Shown here one piece after another: positions 23,181 through 33,039 of a stretch of 64,000 bases of DNA. The position numbers and the translations under genes were made by a program. The notes under the pieces were generated by a model that saw nothing but the letters and a program-made list of their open reading frames with translations, was not told where the DNA came from and searched no databases. This stretch comes from Rhodoferax ferrireducens. GTDB taxonomy: Bacteria > Pseudomonadota > Gammaproteobacteria > Burkholderiales > Burkholderiaceae_C. The DNA lies in the NCBI RefSeq assembly GCF_003347515.1, contig NZ_QEII01000303.1, positions 1 through 64,000 of the forward strand. The letters run 5' to 3'. Position 1 is the first letter of the stretch. Each line of letters starts with the position of its first letter.

Positions 23181-24584
23181 TTAGACCTTCTTGGCTTTTT
23201 CGAACGCTTCGTCGATCGTGCCAACCATGTAGAACGCTTGCTCTGGCAGGTGATCGCACTCGCCGGCCACAATCATCTTGAAGCCGCGAATCGTCTCGGC
23301 CAGGCTGACGTACTTGCCAGGCGAGCCGGTGAACACTTCAGCCACGTGGAAGGGCTGGGACAGGAAACGTTGGATCTTGCGAGCACGTGCCACGGCCAGT
23401 TTGTCTTCCGGCGCCAACTCGTCCATGCCCAAAATCGCAATGATGTCGCGCAGTTCTTTGTAGCGCTGCAGCGTACCTTGCACGGCGCGGGCGGTTTCGT
23501 AATGGTCTTGGCCCACAACCAGCGGATCCAGCTGGCGGCTGGTGGAATCCAGCGGGTCCACTGCGGGGTAAATACCCAGCGAAGCGATGTCACGGCTCAG
23601 CACCACGGTGGAATCCAAGTGGGCAAAGGTAGTCGCAGGTGATGGATCGGTCAAGTCATCGGCAGGGACGTAAACGGCCTGGATGGACGTGATGGAACCC
23701 ACTTTGGTGGAAGTGATACGTTCTTGCAAACGGCCCATTTCTTCCGCCAGCGTAGGCTGATAGCCCACAGCGGAAGGCATACGACCCAACAGCGCCGACA
23801 CTTCGGTACCGGCCAAAGTAAAGCGGTAAATGTTGTCCACAAAGAACAGCACGTCTTTGCCTTCGTCACGGAAGGACTCGGCAATGGTCAGACCCGTCAG
23901 GGCGACGCGCAGACGGTTGCCTGGGGGCTCATTCATCTGGCCGTACACCATGGCCACTTTGGACTCTTCGAGGTTCTCGAGGTTCACCACGCCAGAGTCG
24001 GCCATCTCGTGATAGAAGTCGTTACCTTCACGGGTCCGCTCACCCACACCGGCGAACACGGACAAGCCGCTGTGCGCCTTGGCGATGTTGTTGATGAGTT
24101 CCATCATGTTCACGGTCTTGCCAACGCCAGCACCGCCGAACAGACCCACCTTGCCGCCCTTGGCGAACGGGCAAATCAAGTCAATCACCTTGATGCCGGT
24201 TTCCAGCAGCTCTTGGGACGGATTCAGTTCGTCGTAAGACGGCGCCTTGCGGTGAATGGAGGCCGTCAGTTCGGAATTAACCGGGCCGCGCTCGTCAATA
24301 GGAGCACCCAGCACGTCCATGATGCGACCCAAAGTCGCTTTGCCCACCGGCACCATGATGGTTTGCGCGGTGTTTTGTACAACCATGCCGCGGCGCAGAC
24401 CGTCAGAAGAACCGAGCGCAATGGTGCGGACGATGCCGTCACCCAGCTGCTGCTGCACTTCGAGGGTCAAAGTGGAGCCATCCATCTTGAGCGCGTCATA
24501 AATCTTGGGCATCTTGTCACGCGGAAACTCCACGTCGACCACCGCACCGATACACTGAACAATCTTGCCTTGGACTTGAGCCAT
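23181..24584 (-). CDS. atpD: F1Fo ATP synthase beta subunit
   Basis: A 467-residue catalytic subunit. Walker A GGAGVGKTV, catalytic Glu region GERTREGND, Walker B LFFVDNIYRF and the DELSEED-type MDELAPEDK loop are all present. The start at 24584 (MAQVQGKIVQCIGAVVDVEF) has GGAG seven bases upstream; the ORF's extra four N-terminal residues are not expected. Confidence 0.98.
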   Translation of the reverse strand: MAQVQGKIVQCIGAVVDVEFPRDKMPKIYDALKMDGSTLTLEVQQQLGDGIVRTIALGSSDGLRRGMVVQNTAQTIMVPVGKATLGRIMDVLGAPIDERGPVNSELTASIHRKAPSYDELNPSQELLETGIKVIDLICPFAKGGKVGLFGGAGVGKTVNMMELINNIAKAHSGLSVFAGVGERTREGNDFYHEMADSGVVNLENLEESKVAMVYGQMNEPPGNRLRVALTGLTIAESFRDEGKDVLFFVDNIYRFTLAGTEVSALLGRMPSAVGYQPTLAEEMGRLQERITSTKVGSITSIQAVYVPADDLTDPSPATTFAHLDSTVVLSRDIASLGIYPAVDPLDSTSRQLDPLVVGQDHYETARAVQGTLQRYKELRDIIAILGMDELAPEDKLAVARARKIQRFLSQPFHVAEVFTGSPGKYVSLAETIRGFKMIVAGECDHLPEQAFYMVGTIDEAFEKAKKV

Positions 24585-24634
24585 TTTTTGCTCCAAAAAT
24601 AAATTCGTTTAAACCGCTGCAGGTGACCGCATGG

Positions 24635-25525
24635 TCACACCGCTGCTGCACCCGCGACGATTTCCGAAAGTTCTTTCGTAATCGCTGCTTGACGCGTCTT
24701 GTTGTAGATCAGCTTGAGCTCGGCAATCACGCTGCCGGCGTTATCTGTCGCTGACTTCATGGCCACCATGCGCGCCGATTGCTCGGATGCCATGTTCTCG
24801 GCCACAGCCTGGTACACAAGTGCTTCCACGTAGCGGACCAGCAAATCGTCAATCACGGTCTGCGCATCGGGTTCATAGATGTAATCCCAACCATGCTTGG
24901 TGCCGGTCGTCGCTTCGCTGGCTTGCGCCTCGGCCTGCATCACGCTGGCCGACAAAGGCAGCAATTGCTGCACCACAGGCTCCTGCTTCATGGTGTTGAT
25001 GAAGCGGGTGTAACACAGGTACACCGAATTCACCTCGCCTTTGGCATAAGCATCCAGCAGCACCTTGACCGGACCAATCAGCTTGTCCAGATGCGGCGTG
25101 TCGCCCAGTTGCGTCGCATGCGAGACCACCTTGGCACCGATGCGGTTCAGGAAACCCAAACCTTTGTTGCCGATCGCCACCGCCTGCGTCGAGACACCCA
25201 CCGCCTGCAACTCGCGCAGCTTGTTGGTGACACCGCGCAGTACGTTGGTGTTCATGCCACCGCACAAGCCTTTGTCCGTGGACACCACAATCATGCCCGC
25301 CGACTTGGCGTCGTTGGTCTTCATGAAAGCGTGCACGTACTCAGGATTGGCGTGACCGAGATTGGCCGCAATGTTGCGGATCTTTTCGCTGTAAGGGCGG
25401 GCGGCGCGCATGCGCTCCTGCGCCTTGCGCATTTTGCTGGCCGCCACCATTTCCATGGCTTTGGTGATCTTCTTGGTGTTCTCCACCGATTTGATCTTGC
25501 CGCGTATTTCCTTACCTGCTGCCAT
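24635..25525 (-). CDS. atpG: F1Fo ATP synthase gamma subunit
   Basis: A 296-residue rotor shaft. N-terminal helix GKEIRGKIKSVENTKKITKAMEMVAASKMRKAQ and C-terminal helix ARMVAMKSATDNAGSVIAELKLIYNKTRQAAITKELSEIV are the family's signature coiled coil. Complete and in the standard order between atpA and atpD. Confidence 0.98.
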   Translation of the reverse strand: MAAGKEIRGKIKSVENTKKITKAMEMVAASKMRKAQERMRAARPYSEKIRNIAANLGHANPEYVHAFMKTNDAKSAGMIVVSTDKGLCGGMNTNVLRGVTNKLRELQAVGVSTQAVAIGNKGLGFLNRIGAKVVSHATQLGDTPHLDKLIGPVKVLLDAYAKGEVNSVYLCYTRFINTMKQEPVVQQLLPLSASVMQAEAQASEATTGTKHGWDYIYEPDAQTVIDDLLVRYVEALVYQAVAENMASEQSARMVAMKSATDNAGSVIAELKLIYNKTRQAAITKELSEIVAGAAAV

Positions 25526-25554
25526 GAATGACTCCTTGTGCCGTCAGATGCAAA

Positions 25555-27108
25555 TCAAGCAAAAGACTTCTTGAACGCCGTTGCTGCTGCTGTCATTTCA
25601 GCTTCAGCATCTTTGTCCATGGCCTTGGCGGCTTCCAGCTTGGCCAGCAACGCAGCGTGCTTGTCTTTGAGATAAGCATGCAAACCGTGCTCGAATGCCA
25701 AGACCTTCTTGACTTCGATATCGTCCATGAAGCCTTTGTTCACCGCAAACAACGTGGCCGCCATCATGCTGATGGGCTGCGGGCTGTACTGCGCTTGCTT
25801 GAGCAACTCGGTCACACGGGCGCCGCGATCCAACTGCTTGCGGGTGGCTTCGTCCAGGTCAGACGCGAACTGCGCGAACGCAGCCAATTCACGGTACTGA
25901 GCCAAGTCGGTACGGATACCACCGGACAAGTTCTTGATCAGCTTGGTCTGGGCTGCACCACCGACGCGGGACACCGAGATACCAGCGTTGATCGCAGGAC
26001 GGATACCGGCATTGAACAATGAGGTTTCCAGGAAAATCTGGCCATCGGTAATCGAAATCACGTTGGTCGGCACAAAGGCGGACACGTCCCCGGCTTGCGT
26101 TTCAATGATCGGCAATGCGGTCAATGAACCGGTCTTACCCGTCACAGCGCCTTTGGTGAAGTCTTCAACATACTTCTCATTGACACGAGCGGCACGCTCC
26201 AGCAGACGGCTGTGGAGATAGAACACATCGCCGGGGTAGGCTTCACGGCCTGGTGGGCGGCGCAGCAACAAGGACACCTGACGGTAGGCCACGGCCTGCT
26301 TGGACAGATCGTCATACACAATCAGTGCGTCTTCGCCACGGTCGCGGAAATATTCACCCATCGTGCAACCGGAGTAAGCGCTAACGTATTGCATGGCGGC
26401 CGACTCGGAAGCCGTAGCAGCCACCACAATGGTGTATTCCATGGCGCCGGCTTGCTCCAAGGCACGCACCACGTTCTTGACGGAAGAGGCTTTTTGGCCA
26501 ATCGCGACGTAAACGCAGGTCATGTTCTGACCCTTCTGGTTGATGATCGCGTCAATGGCCACGGCAGTTTTGCCGGTCTGACGGTCACCAATGATCAGTT
26601 CGCGCTGACCGCGACCGACCGGAACCATGGAGTCAATCGACTTCAGGCCGGTTTGCATCGGCTGGTCCACCGATTTACGTGCAATCACCCCAGGTGCAAC
26701 CTTTTCGATCACATCGGTCATCTTGGCGTTGATCGGACCCTTGCCGTCAATCGGCTGACCCAGCGCATTGACCACACGGCCTTTGAGCTCAGGGCCGACG
26801 GGCACTTCCAGAATACGACCCGTGCACTTGACAATGTCGCCTTCGGAAATGTGCTCGTAAGCACCCAGAATCACGGAACCCACGGAGTCGCGCTCAAGAT
26901 TCAGCGCCAAGCCGTAGCTGGGTTGACCATCGGCGTCAGCGGGGAATTCGAGCATTTCGCCCTGCATCACGTCCGACAGGCCATGAATGCGGCAAATGCC
27001 GTCAGTCACGGACACGACCGTACCCTGATTGCGAATGTTGGCGCTGGCTGACAGGCCTTCAATACGGCTCTTGATCAGTTCAGAAATTTCTGCGGGATTG
27101 AGTTGCAT
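25555..27108 (-). CDS. atpA: F1Fo ATP synthase alpha subunit
   Basis: A 517-residue non-catalytic nucleotide-binding subunit. Walker A GDRQTGKTAVAID, the arginine-finger segment SVSRVGGAAQTK and the N-terminal MQLNPAEISELIKSRIEG are typical. Complete. Confidence 0.98.
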   Translation of the reverse strand: MQLNPAEISELIKSRIEGLSASANIRNQGTVVSVTDGICRIHGLSDVMQGEMLEFPADADGQPSYGLALNLERDSVGSVILGAYEHISEGDIVKCTGRILEVPVGPELKGRVVNALGQPIDGKGPINAKMTDVIEKVAPGVIARKSVDQPMQTGLKSIDSMVPVGRGQRELIIGDRQTGKTAVAIDAIINQKGQNMTCVYVAIGQKASSVKNVVRALEQAGAMEYTIVVAATASESAAMQYVSAYSGCTMGEYFRDRGEDALIVYDDLSKQAVAYRQVSLLLRRPPGREAYPGDVFYLHSRLLERAARVNEKYVEDFTKGAVTGKTGSLTALPIIETQAGDVSAFVPTNVISITDGQIFLETSLFNAGIRPAINAGISVSRVGGAAQTKLIKNLSGGIRTDLAQYRELAAFAQFASDLDEATRKQLDRGARVTELLKQAQYSPQPISMMAATLFAVNKGFMDDIEVKKVLAFEHGLHAYLKDKHAALLAKLEAAKAMDKDAEAEMTAAATAFKKSFA

Positions 27109-27157
27109 GACTCTTTCCTTCTTTCGTTAATTGGGCTGACAGCGAGAGGCTTGCGCC

Positions 27158-27688
27158 TCAAGCCGTCAAGGCCATTTTCATTTGTTCAAGACGGGCTTTG
27201 ACAGAAGAGTCAAGAACCTCATCACCCACCACCACACGAATGCCACCGATCAACTCGGGCTGCAATTCGACGGACACGTTGAGCTTGCGAGCGAATCGTT
27301 TTTCAAGCGTAACGGCCAGATCAGCCAGGGCGGCGCTGTCAATGGCGAACGCGCTGTAGACCACCGCGTCGGCCGAGCCGCTTTGAGCGTTCTTCAACAC
27401 GCGAAACTGCTCGGCAATTTCTGGCAAAGCATTCAAGCGACCGTTTTCAATCACGGTGCGCAAGAAGTTCTTGGCCATCTCCGGCAAAGCCACGCGGGCC
27501 ACACCGGCAATCACATCAAACACCTGGTCAGCTGTCACGTTGGGATTGTCAGAATATTGAACCAATTGCGGATTTCCCGCAATTTCCTTCAACTCTTCAA
27601 CCCAGACAGCCGCACCATTCAAGTCTGATGACGAAGCCTTGAACAAGGCTTCGGCGTAAGGGCGGGCAATGGTGGCAAGTTCAGCCAT
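27158..27688 (-). CDS. atpH: F1Fo ATP synthase delta subunit
   Basis: A 176-residue stator protein joining F1 to the b subunits. ATIARPYAEALFKAS at the N-terminus and the C-terminal PELIGGIRVVVGDEVLDSSVKARLEQM are the family signatures. Confidence 0.96.
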   Translation of the reverse strand: MAELATIARPYAEALFKASSSDLNGAAVWVEELKEIAGNPQLVQYSDNPNVTADQVFDVIAGVARVALPEMAKNFLRTVIENGRLNALPEIAEQFRVLKNAQSGSADAVVYSAFAIDSAALADLAVTLEKRFARKLNVSVELQPELIGGIRVVVGDEVLDSSVKARLEQMKMALTA

Positions 27689-27698
27689 GATTGTCCTC

Positions 27699-28169
27699 TT
27701 ACAGCTCAGTCTTCAGACGGCCAAGCAAATCAGCATGAATACCGGCATTGACTTCCTTGCGGAGAATCTGCTCGGCACCCTTGACCGCCAGCGCAGCCAC
27801 TTGCTCACGCAGTGCCTCGCGCGCCTTGACGGTTTGCTGTTCCGCTTCAACCTTGGCAGCAGCAATGATCTTGTTGCCTTCCTCGGTTGCCTTCAATTTG
27901 GCTTCTTCAACGATGGCCTGACCACGACGCTCGGCATCCGCCAGGCGGGCCGTGGTCTCAGTCCGCGACTTGGCCAATTCGGCTTCCACGCGCTTGTTGG
28001 CGGAGGAAAGCTCGGACTTGGCTTTGTCGGCGGCCGCGAGGCCGTCGGCGATTTTGCTGGCACGTTCATCCAATGCAGTCGCAATGGGCGGCCACACGAA
28101 TTTCATCGTGAACAGCACCAGCAATGCGAAGACGATGGCTTGCGCTACCAGAGTTCCATTAATGTTCAC
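27699..28169 (-). CDS. atpF: F1Fo ATP synthase b subunit
   Basis: A 156-residue peripheral stalk. One N-terminal membrane span (LVAQAIVFALLVLFTMKFVWPPI) followed by a long charged helix rich in Ala, Glu and Lys, expected to form a dimeric coiled coil. 10 bp upstream of atpH. Confidence 0.96.
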   Translation of the reverse strand: MNINGTLVAQAIVFALLVLFTMKFVWPPIATALDERASKIADGLAAADKAKSELSSANKRVEAELAKSRTETTARLADAERRGQAIVEEAKLKATEEGNKIIAAAKVEAEQQTVKAREALREQVAALAVKGAEQILRKEVNAGIHADLLGRLKTEL

Positions 28170-28205
28170 AGTAAATCTCCTTCAACGAGATGTTGCAGGA
28201 AAGGT

Positions 28206-28469
28206 TTACTTAACCAAACGTGCGATTTGAGCGAGGAATGGGTTGGCAGTTGCGAACCACAGAGCAATACCGGTACCGATAATGAACGCGGCGTCAATCA
28301 GACCAGCCAACACGAACATCTTGGTTTGCAGTTCGCCCATGAGTTCTGGCTGACGTGCAGCTGCTTCAAGGTACTTGCTACCCATGATGCCGATACCGAT
28401 ACAAGCACCCAAAGCGCCCAGACCAATGATCAGACCAGCAGCCAACGCAGCAAAACTAATAACTTCCAT
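28206..28469 (-). CDS. atpE: F1Fo ATP synthase c subunit
   Basis: An 87-residue two-helix proteolipid of the rotor ring. The ion-binding carboxylate is Asp59 (AGLIDAAFIIG), and the sodium-type Gln/Glu-Ser/Thr pattern is absent, so the ring is proton-coupled. The loop ARQPEL is conserved. Confidence 0.97.
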   Translation of the reverse strand: MEVISFAALAAGLIIGLGALGACIGIGIMGSKYLEAAARQPELMGELQTKMFVLAGLIDAAFIIGTGIALWFATANPFLAQIARLVK

Positions 28470-28543
28470 GATTCACTCCTAATAAACTAAAAAGATAAAA
28501 ACAAAAACAAACCGAAAATCAGAGCGCAAATTAATGCGCAAAA

Positions 28544-29443
28544 TCAATGCGCGTCGTGCGCCTGCCCGATGTAGACCAAGGTCAACATCATGAACACAAA
28601 TGCCTGCAACAAGATGATGATGATGTGGAACACGGCCCACGCCCAACCCGCCACCACGTGCAGCAACAAAAGCATCAGGCTCCCAGGCTCTGCAGAGAAA
28701 GCCCACGAACCACCCAGCAAGGCAATCAGCATGAACACCAACTCGCCCGCATACATATTGCCAAACAGTCGCATGCCATGCGAAACGGTCTTGGCCACGA
28801 AGGAGATCAGCTGTTCAGCGATGTTGATCACACCCAGAATGACGGCAAAAATCGGATTCTTGCTGGTGCCGAACGGTGCGGACACCAGCTCATGCGCCCA
28901 ACCGCCCACACCCTTGATCTTGATGTTGTAGAAAAGACAGATGAACAAAACGGAAACCGACAGACCCATGGTCACCGACAGGTCGGCGGTGGGCACCACA
29001 CGCAGGTAAGCGTGATGCGGATCGTGGCCAGCTGCGCCATAGATCCAGCCCCAGATTGTTGGCAACAAATCCAGCGGCAGCAAGTCCATCGCGTTGAGCA
29101 GGAAAATCCACACAAACACGGTCAGCGCCAAGGGAGCGACCAGCTTGCGGCTCTTGGCATTGTGAACAATGGCCTTGGCCTGGCCGTCCACCATTTCAAT
29201 CAGGATTTCAACCGCAGCCTGGAAACGGCCCGGGGCACCGGATGTTGCAGTGCGCGCTGCCTTCCAGAGGAAGAAGCAACCCAGCACACCCAGCAGAATC
29301 GAGAAGAACAATGAATCGATATTGAAGACGGAGAAATCTACGATTTCGGTCTGTGGCTTGTTTTGCCAATGCGTCAAGTGGTGAACAATATATTCACTAG
29401 CTGTCGGAGCACTGGCTTCTGCGGACATGGCTTCTGCGGACAT
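28544..29443 (-). CDS. atpB: F1Fo ATP synthase a subunit
   Basis: A 299-residue membrane subunit with the proton half-channels. The essential Arg is in SHGMRLFGNMYAGE. The long extra loop with IWGWIYGAAGHDPHHAYLRVVPTADLS is usual in Burkholderiales. Its first ten residues are MSAEAMSAEA, a direct duplication of 15 bp, so the in-frame second ATG (29428) would give the same protein less five residues. Confidence 0.97.
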   Translation of the reverse strand: MSAEAMSAEASAPTASEYIVHHLTHWQNKPQTEIVDFSVFNIDSLFFSILLGVLGCFFLWKAARTATSGAPGRFQAAVEILIEMVDGQAKAIVHNAKSRKLVAPLALTVFVWIFLLNAMDLLPLDLLPTIWGWIYGAAGHDPHHAYLRVVPTADLSVTMGLSVSVLFICLFYNIKIKGVGGWAHELVSAPFGTSKNPIFAVILGVINIAEQLISFVAKTVSHGMRLFGNMYAGELVFMLIALLGGSWAFSAEPGSLMLLLLHVVAGWAWAVFHIIIILLQAFVFMMLTLVYIGQAHDAH

Positions 29444-29453
29444 TGTTAACTCT

Positions 29454-29933
29454 TTACTTTGTTTTTCGTTTCGGACGCATTAACAGCGCCACCCAATAAA
29501 CCTTCAGGGTCACGATCAGACCAATCAGCATTGCCAACCAGTCCAGATCTGCAACCAACTGCGGGGCGGCAAAAAGCATCCCGACACTCGCGGCAATCTT
29601 CACCGCTTCCCATACAAAAAAACCAAAACCAGCGGTCGCCGCATTCATGGACGAGAACTGACTCATCAGACCTCGCGCAAACAGCACAGCGGGGATCACC
29701 ACCGCCAGCGCACCGTAAGCGGCAGACCAACCCATGCTCGGCTTGCCGGTGAACCCCCAGGCCGCCAAAGCCACCAGGACACCCACCGCAAACTGCAAAC
29801 TCACGATCCGCCAAGGTGATACCGACGGGTGAAGTTCTCGCAAGGCCTGCGCCTCTTCGGCACTCAGCCGCTTGAACTCCAGCTCTTCGGACTCATCTGA
29901 GTCAAATTCGGAAACAGGCGTAATTATCGACAT
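29454..29933 (-). CDS. atpI: ATP synthase subunit I
   Basis: A 159-residue protein with four predicted spans (QFAVGVLVALAAWGF, AYGALAVVIPAVLFA, FFVWEAVKIAASVGMLFAA, LAMLIGLIVTLKVYWVALLM). It heads the atp operon and assists c-ring assembly in studied relatives. The acidic N-terminus is variable. Confidence 0.9.
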   Translation of the reverse strand: MSIITPVSEFDSDESEELEFKRLSAEEAQALRELHPSVSPWRIVSLQFAVGVLVALAAWGFTGKPSMGWSAAYGALAVVIPAVLFARGLMSQFSSMNAATAGFGFFVWEAVKIAASVGMLFAAPQLVADLDWLAMLIGLIVTLKVYWVALLMRPKRKTK

Positions 29934-29991
29934 CTCAAATTACACGCAGGTTACACGTGAGGTACGGGCGACGGATGCCGCAAAGCCTCAG

Positions 29992-29997
29992 ATTATA
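29992..29997 (-). promoter_or_regulatory. Candidate -10 element of the atp operon promoter
   Basis: A perfect TATAAT on the minus strand, about 60 bp upstream of the atpI start, in the divergent gap with the transaminase gene. No strong -35 match is seen at 17-bp spacing. Confidence 0.4.
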
Positions 29998-30042
29998 CGT
30001 AGAAACCCGTGGCTTTTAGCCCTGCCCGGCGATAATTCACAT

Positions 30043-30969
30043 ATGCACTCACTCCCACCCCTGCCCTGCTACCTCAACGGCGAGTTCACCGAACTCCCCA
30101 ACGCCAAGGTCAGCGTCATGGATCGTGGCTTCATTTTTGGTGACGGCGTGTATGAAGTCGTGCCGGTGTATGGAGGTCAGTTGTTCCGGTTTGCGCAGCA
30201 CATGGAACGGCTCGACCGCAGCTTGGCCGAGCTGCGCATTGGCAATCCGATGACGCATGCCCAATGGGCGGAGCTGGCTCTTAAACTAGTCGCCTCGTAC
30301 GCCCACGCCACGGGCGCCAGCATCCAGAGCACAGACCAATTGGTGTACATCCAGGTCACCCGTGGTGTGGCCATGCGTGACCACGTCATGCCCACGGACA
30401 TCACGCCGACCGTGTTCGTCATGGCCAATGTAATGAAGCTCCCCAACGCGGCCCAGCGTCGCCAGGGCGTGGCTTGCGTGACGGCGGACGACTTCCGCTG
30501 GGAGAAAGCGCATATCAAAAGCACGAGCTTGTTGGGCGCTGTGTTTGCCCGACAGATCAGTTTTGACGCCGGAGCGCTGGAGACCGTCATGTTTCGTGAT
30601 GGCTTTTTGAGCGAAGCCGCGGCCAGCAATGTCTGGGTCGTCAAAAACGGCAAGGTGATGGGTCCGCCCAAGGATAAATTGGTGCTGGAAGGCATTCGCT
30701 ACGGCCTGATAGAAGACCTCTGTCGCGCCCAAGGCATCAGCTTTGAATTGCGCCGCATCAGCCGCGACGAAGTCTTGGACGCGGACGAGTTGCTCCTGTC
30801 GTCCGCCACCAAAGAAGTGCTGGCCATCACCACGCTGGATGGCCGCCCCATCGGTAACGGCCAGCCCGGTCCGGTCTACGCCCGGCTGTATGCGGCTTAC
30901 CAGCAGGCCAAAGAGCAGACGCGGCTTGCACCCGCCGATCTGGGCTCCGCAGACGCTCTCCTGCCTTGA
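30043..30969 (+). CDS. dat: Class IV aminotransferase, probably D-amino-acid transaminase
   Basis: A 308-residue PLP enzyme. CYLNGEFTELPNAKVSVMDRGFIFGDGVYEV is the fold's N-terminal signature, the Schiff-base Lys is in AHIKSTSLLG, and EAAASNVWVVKNGK is the phosphate-binding region. It sits before ybeD-lipB-lipA as in many Burkholderiales, where it is annotated as D-amino-acid transaminase. Branched-chain transaminase activity cannot be excluded. I use the ATG at 30043; the ORF continues upstream over the atp promoter. Confidence 0.85.
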   Translation: MHSLPPLPCYLNGEFTELPNAKVSVMDRGFIFGDGVYEVVPVYGGQLFRFAQHMERLDRSLAELRIGNPMTHAQWAELALKLVASYAHATGASIQSTDQLVYIQVTRGVAMRDHVMPTDITPTVFVMANVMKLPNAAQRRQGVACVTADDFRWEKAHIKSTSLLGAVFARQISFDAGALETVMFRDGFLSEAAASNVWVVKNGKVMGPPKDKLVLEGIRYGLIEDLCRAQGISFELRRISRDEVLDADELLLSSATKEVLAITTLDGRPIGNGQPGPVYARLYAAYQQAKEQTRLAPADLGSADALLP

Positions 30970-31008
30970 CACCGCCCGCCTCATTCACTCTTACTACTTT
31001 TAACGCCC

Positions 31009-31299
31009 GTGTCTACACCCATCAATCCCGACATCCCGCGCAATGAGTCGCTCATTGAGTACCCTTCGCAGTTTCCCATCAAGGTCATGGGCGTCAAGGT
31101 CGATGGTCTGGTGCATGCCATCTCCATGATCGCCCACCAGTTCGATCCCACGTTCGATGCCAGCACGATCGAGTTGCGCGAGAGCAAGGGCGGCAAGTAC
31201 CTGGGCGTGACCATTACCGTCACCGCCACCAGCCGCGAGCAGCTCGATGAGCTGTACCGGACGCTATCGACGCACCCGATGGTGAAGGTCGTTCTGTAA
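31009..31299 (+). CDS. ybeD: YbeD/DUF493 family protein
   Basis: A 96-residue ACT-like protein: SLIEYPSQFPIKVMGVKVDGLVHAI, YLGVTITVTATSREQLDELYRTLSTHPMVKVVL. It uses a GTG start and lies between the transaminase and lipB, its normal place. Role unproven. Confidence 0.92.
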   Translation: MSTPINPDIPRNESLIEYPSQFPIKVMGVKVDGLVHAISMIAHQFDPTFDASTIELRESKGGKYLGVTITVTATSREQLDELYRTLSTHPMVKVVL

Positions 31300-31305
31300 A
31301 CCGCC

Positions 31306-31998
31306 GTGGGCCTTGCAACCCAAAACCTCGGCCGGGTCGACTACCTGCCGACTTATGAAGCCATGCAGGCCTTCACCGCCACGCGCACGGCTGAGACGCC
31401 TGATGCGCTATGGATTTGCGAGCATCCACCGGTTTATACACAGGGGCTGGCCGGTAAAGCGGAACATATTTTCAACCCGGCCGATATTCCGGTGGTGCAA
31501 ACCAACCGAGGTGGCCAGGTCACCTACCACGGCCCCGGCCAGGTGGTGGCGTATCCGCTGCTCGACCTCAAGCGCGCCGGCTATTTCGTCAAGGAATATG
31601 TGTACCGCATCGAGGAGGCCGTCATCCGCACGCTGGCCGCTTTTGGCGTCACGGGGCATCGCGTCGGCGGTGCGCCCGGCATTTACGTGCGCCTGGAGGA
31701 TCCGGGTTCGCACGCCATGCTGCCCCAGCGCCCCAGCAAGGACCATCATTCAGCCACGAGTCCTGACTTCACTGGCCTGGGCAAAATCGCCGCTTTGGGC
31801 ATCAAAGTCAGCCGCAACTGCACCTACCACGGCGTGGCGCTGAATGTGGCGATGGACCTGGAACCCTTCTCGCGCATCAACCCTTGCGGCTACTCCGGGC
31901 TGCAAACGGTAGACCTTTCTACAATTGGTGTCTCCGTCGGCTGGACTGAAGCGGCCGACGTCCTGAGCCACAAGCTCGCAAACTACCTGGCGCCCTGA
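31306..31998 (+). CDS. lipB: Octanoyl-ACP:protein octanoyltransferase
   Basis: A 230-residue enzyme that moves octanoate from acyl carrier protein to lipoyl domains. RGGQVTYHGPGQVVAYPLLDL and GKIAALGIKVSRNCTYHGVALNV are the active-site segments, with the catalytic Lys and the Cys in NPCGYSG. GTG start, 6 bp after ybeD. Confidence 0.96.
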   Translation: MGLATQNLGRVDYLPTYEAMQAFTATRTAETPDALWICEHPPVYTQGLAGKAEHIFNPADIPVVQTNRGGQVTYHGPGQVVAYPLLDLKRAGYFVKEYVYRIEEAVIRTLAAFGVTGHRVGGAPGIYVRLEDPGSHAMLPQRPSKDHHSATSPDFTGLGKIAALGIKVSRNCTYHGVALNVAMDLEPFSRINPCGYSGLQTVDLSTIGVSVGWTEAADVLSHKLANYLAP

Positions 31999-32024
31999 CG
32001 CCGCCCTACAAGAAGCTACGCACC

Positions 32025-33038
32025 ATGAGCCACAGCCACGACGATCTAGCCGCCAATCCCACGGTGCGCGATGCCCAGCCGCAAGCCGGCTACGACCCCT
32101 TGGTCAAACAGAAGGCGGCGGCCAAGCTGTCGCGCATCCCGGTCAAGGTGGTGCAGGGCGAGGTGCTGAAAAAGCCCGAGTGGATTCGCGTCAAGGCCGG
32201 CTCGCCGACCACCCGCTTTTATGAAATCAAGGACGTGCTGCGGAGTAACAAGCTGGTCACGGTGTGCGAGGAAGCGTCCTGTCCCAATATCGGTGAGTGC
32301 TTCGGCAAGGGCACGGCGACCTTCATGATCATGGGCGACAAGTGCACGCGGCGCTGCCCGTTTTGCGATGTCGGCCACGGCCGGCCCGACCCGCTGGATG
32401 TGAACGAGCCCGAAAACCTGGCCAAGACCGTGGCCCAGCTCAAGCTCAAATACGTGGTGATCACCAGCGTCGACCGCGACGACTTGCGCGACGGCGGCGC
32501 CCAGCACTTTGTCGATTGCATCACGCGCATCCGCGAGCTCTCGCCCAGCACCCAGATCGAGGTGCTGGTACCCGACTTCCGCGGCCGCGACGACCGCGCG
32601 CTCAAGATCTTGCAGGCCGCACCGCCGGACGTGATGAACCACAACCTGGAAACCGCGCCGCGCCTGTACAAGGAAGCGCGCCCCGGCAGCGACTACCAGT
32701 TCTCCTTGAACCTGCTGAAGAAATTCAAGGCGCTGCACCCGAACGTGCCCACCAAGAGCGGCATCATGGTCGGCCTGGGCGAGACGGACGAAGAAGTGCT
32801 GGAAGTCATGCGTGACATGCGCGCCCACAACATCGAGATGCTGACCATCGGCCAGTACCTGGCGCCCTCGATGTCGCACCTGACCGTCAAACGCTATGTG
32901 CACCCCGACACCTTCAAGATGTTCGAAACCGAGGCTTACGCAATGGGCTTCAAGCATGCGGCCGTCGGCGCCATGGTGCGCTCCAGCTACCACGCCGACC
33001 AGCAGGCCGGCCACGCGCTGGGCACGCCCATCGCCTAA
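32025..33038 (+). CDS. lipA: Lipoyl synthase
   Basis: A 337-residue radical-SAM enzyme inserting two sulfurs into octanoyl groups. Both iron-sulfur sites are present: the auxiliary cluster CEEASCPNIGEC and the radical cluster CTRRCPFCDVGHG. Co-transcribed with lipB (26-bp gap). Confidence 0.98.
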   Translation: MSHSHDDLAANPTVRDAQPQAGYDPLVKQKAAAKLSRIPVKVVQGEVLKKPEWIRVKAGSPTTRFYEIKDVLRSNKLVTVCEEASCPNIGECFGKGTATFMIMGDKCTRRCPFCDVGHGRPDPLDVNEPENLAKTVAQLKLKYVVITSVDRDDLRDGGAQHFVDCITRIRELSPSTQIEVLVPDFRGRDDRALKILQAAPPDVMNHNLETAPRLYKEARPGSDYQFSLNLLKKFKALHPNVPTKSGIMVGLGETDEEVLEVMRDMRAHNIEMLTIGQYLAPSMSHLTVKRYVHPDTFKMFETEAYAMGFKHAAVGAMVRSSYHADQQAGHALGTPIA

Positions 33039-33039
33039 A

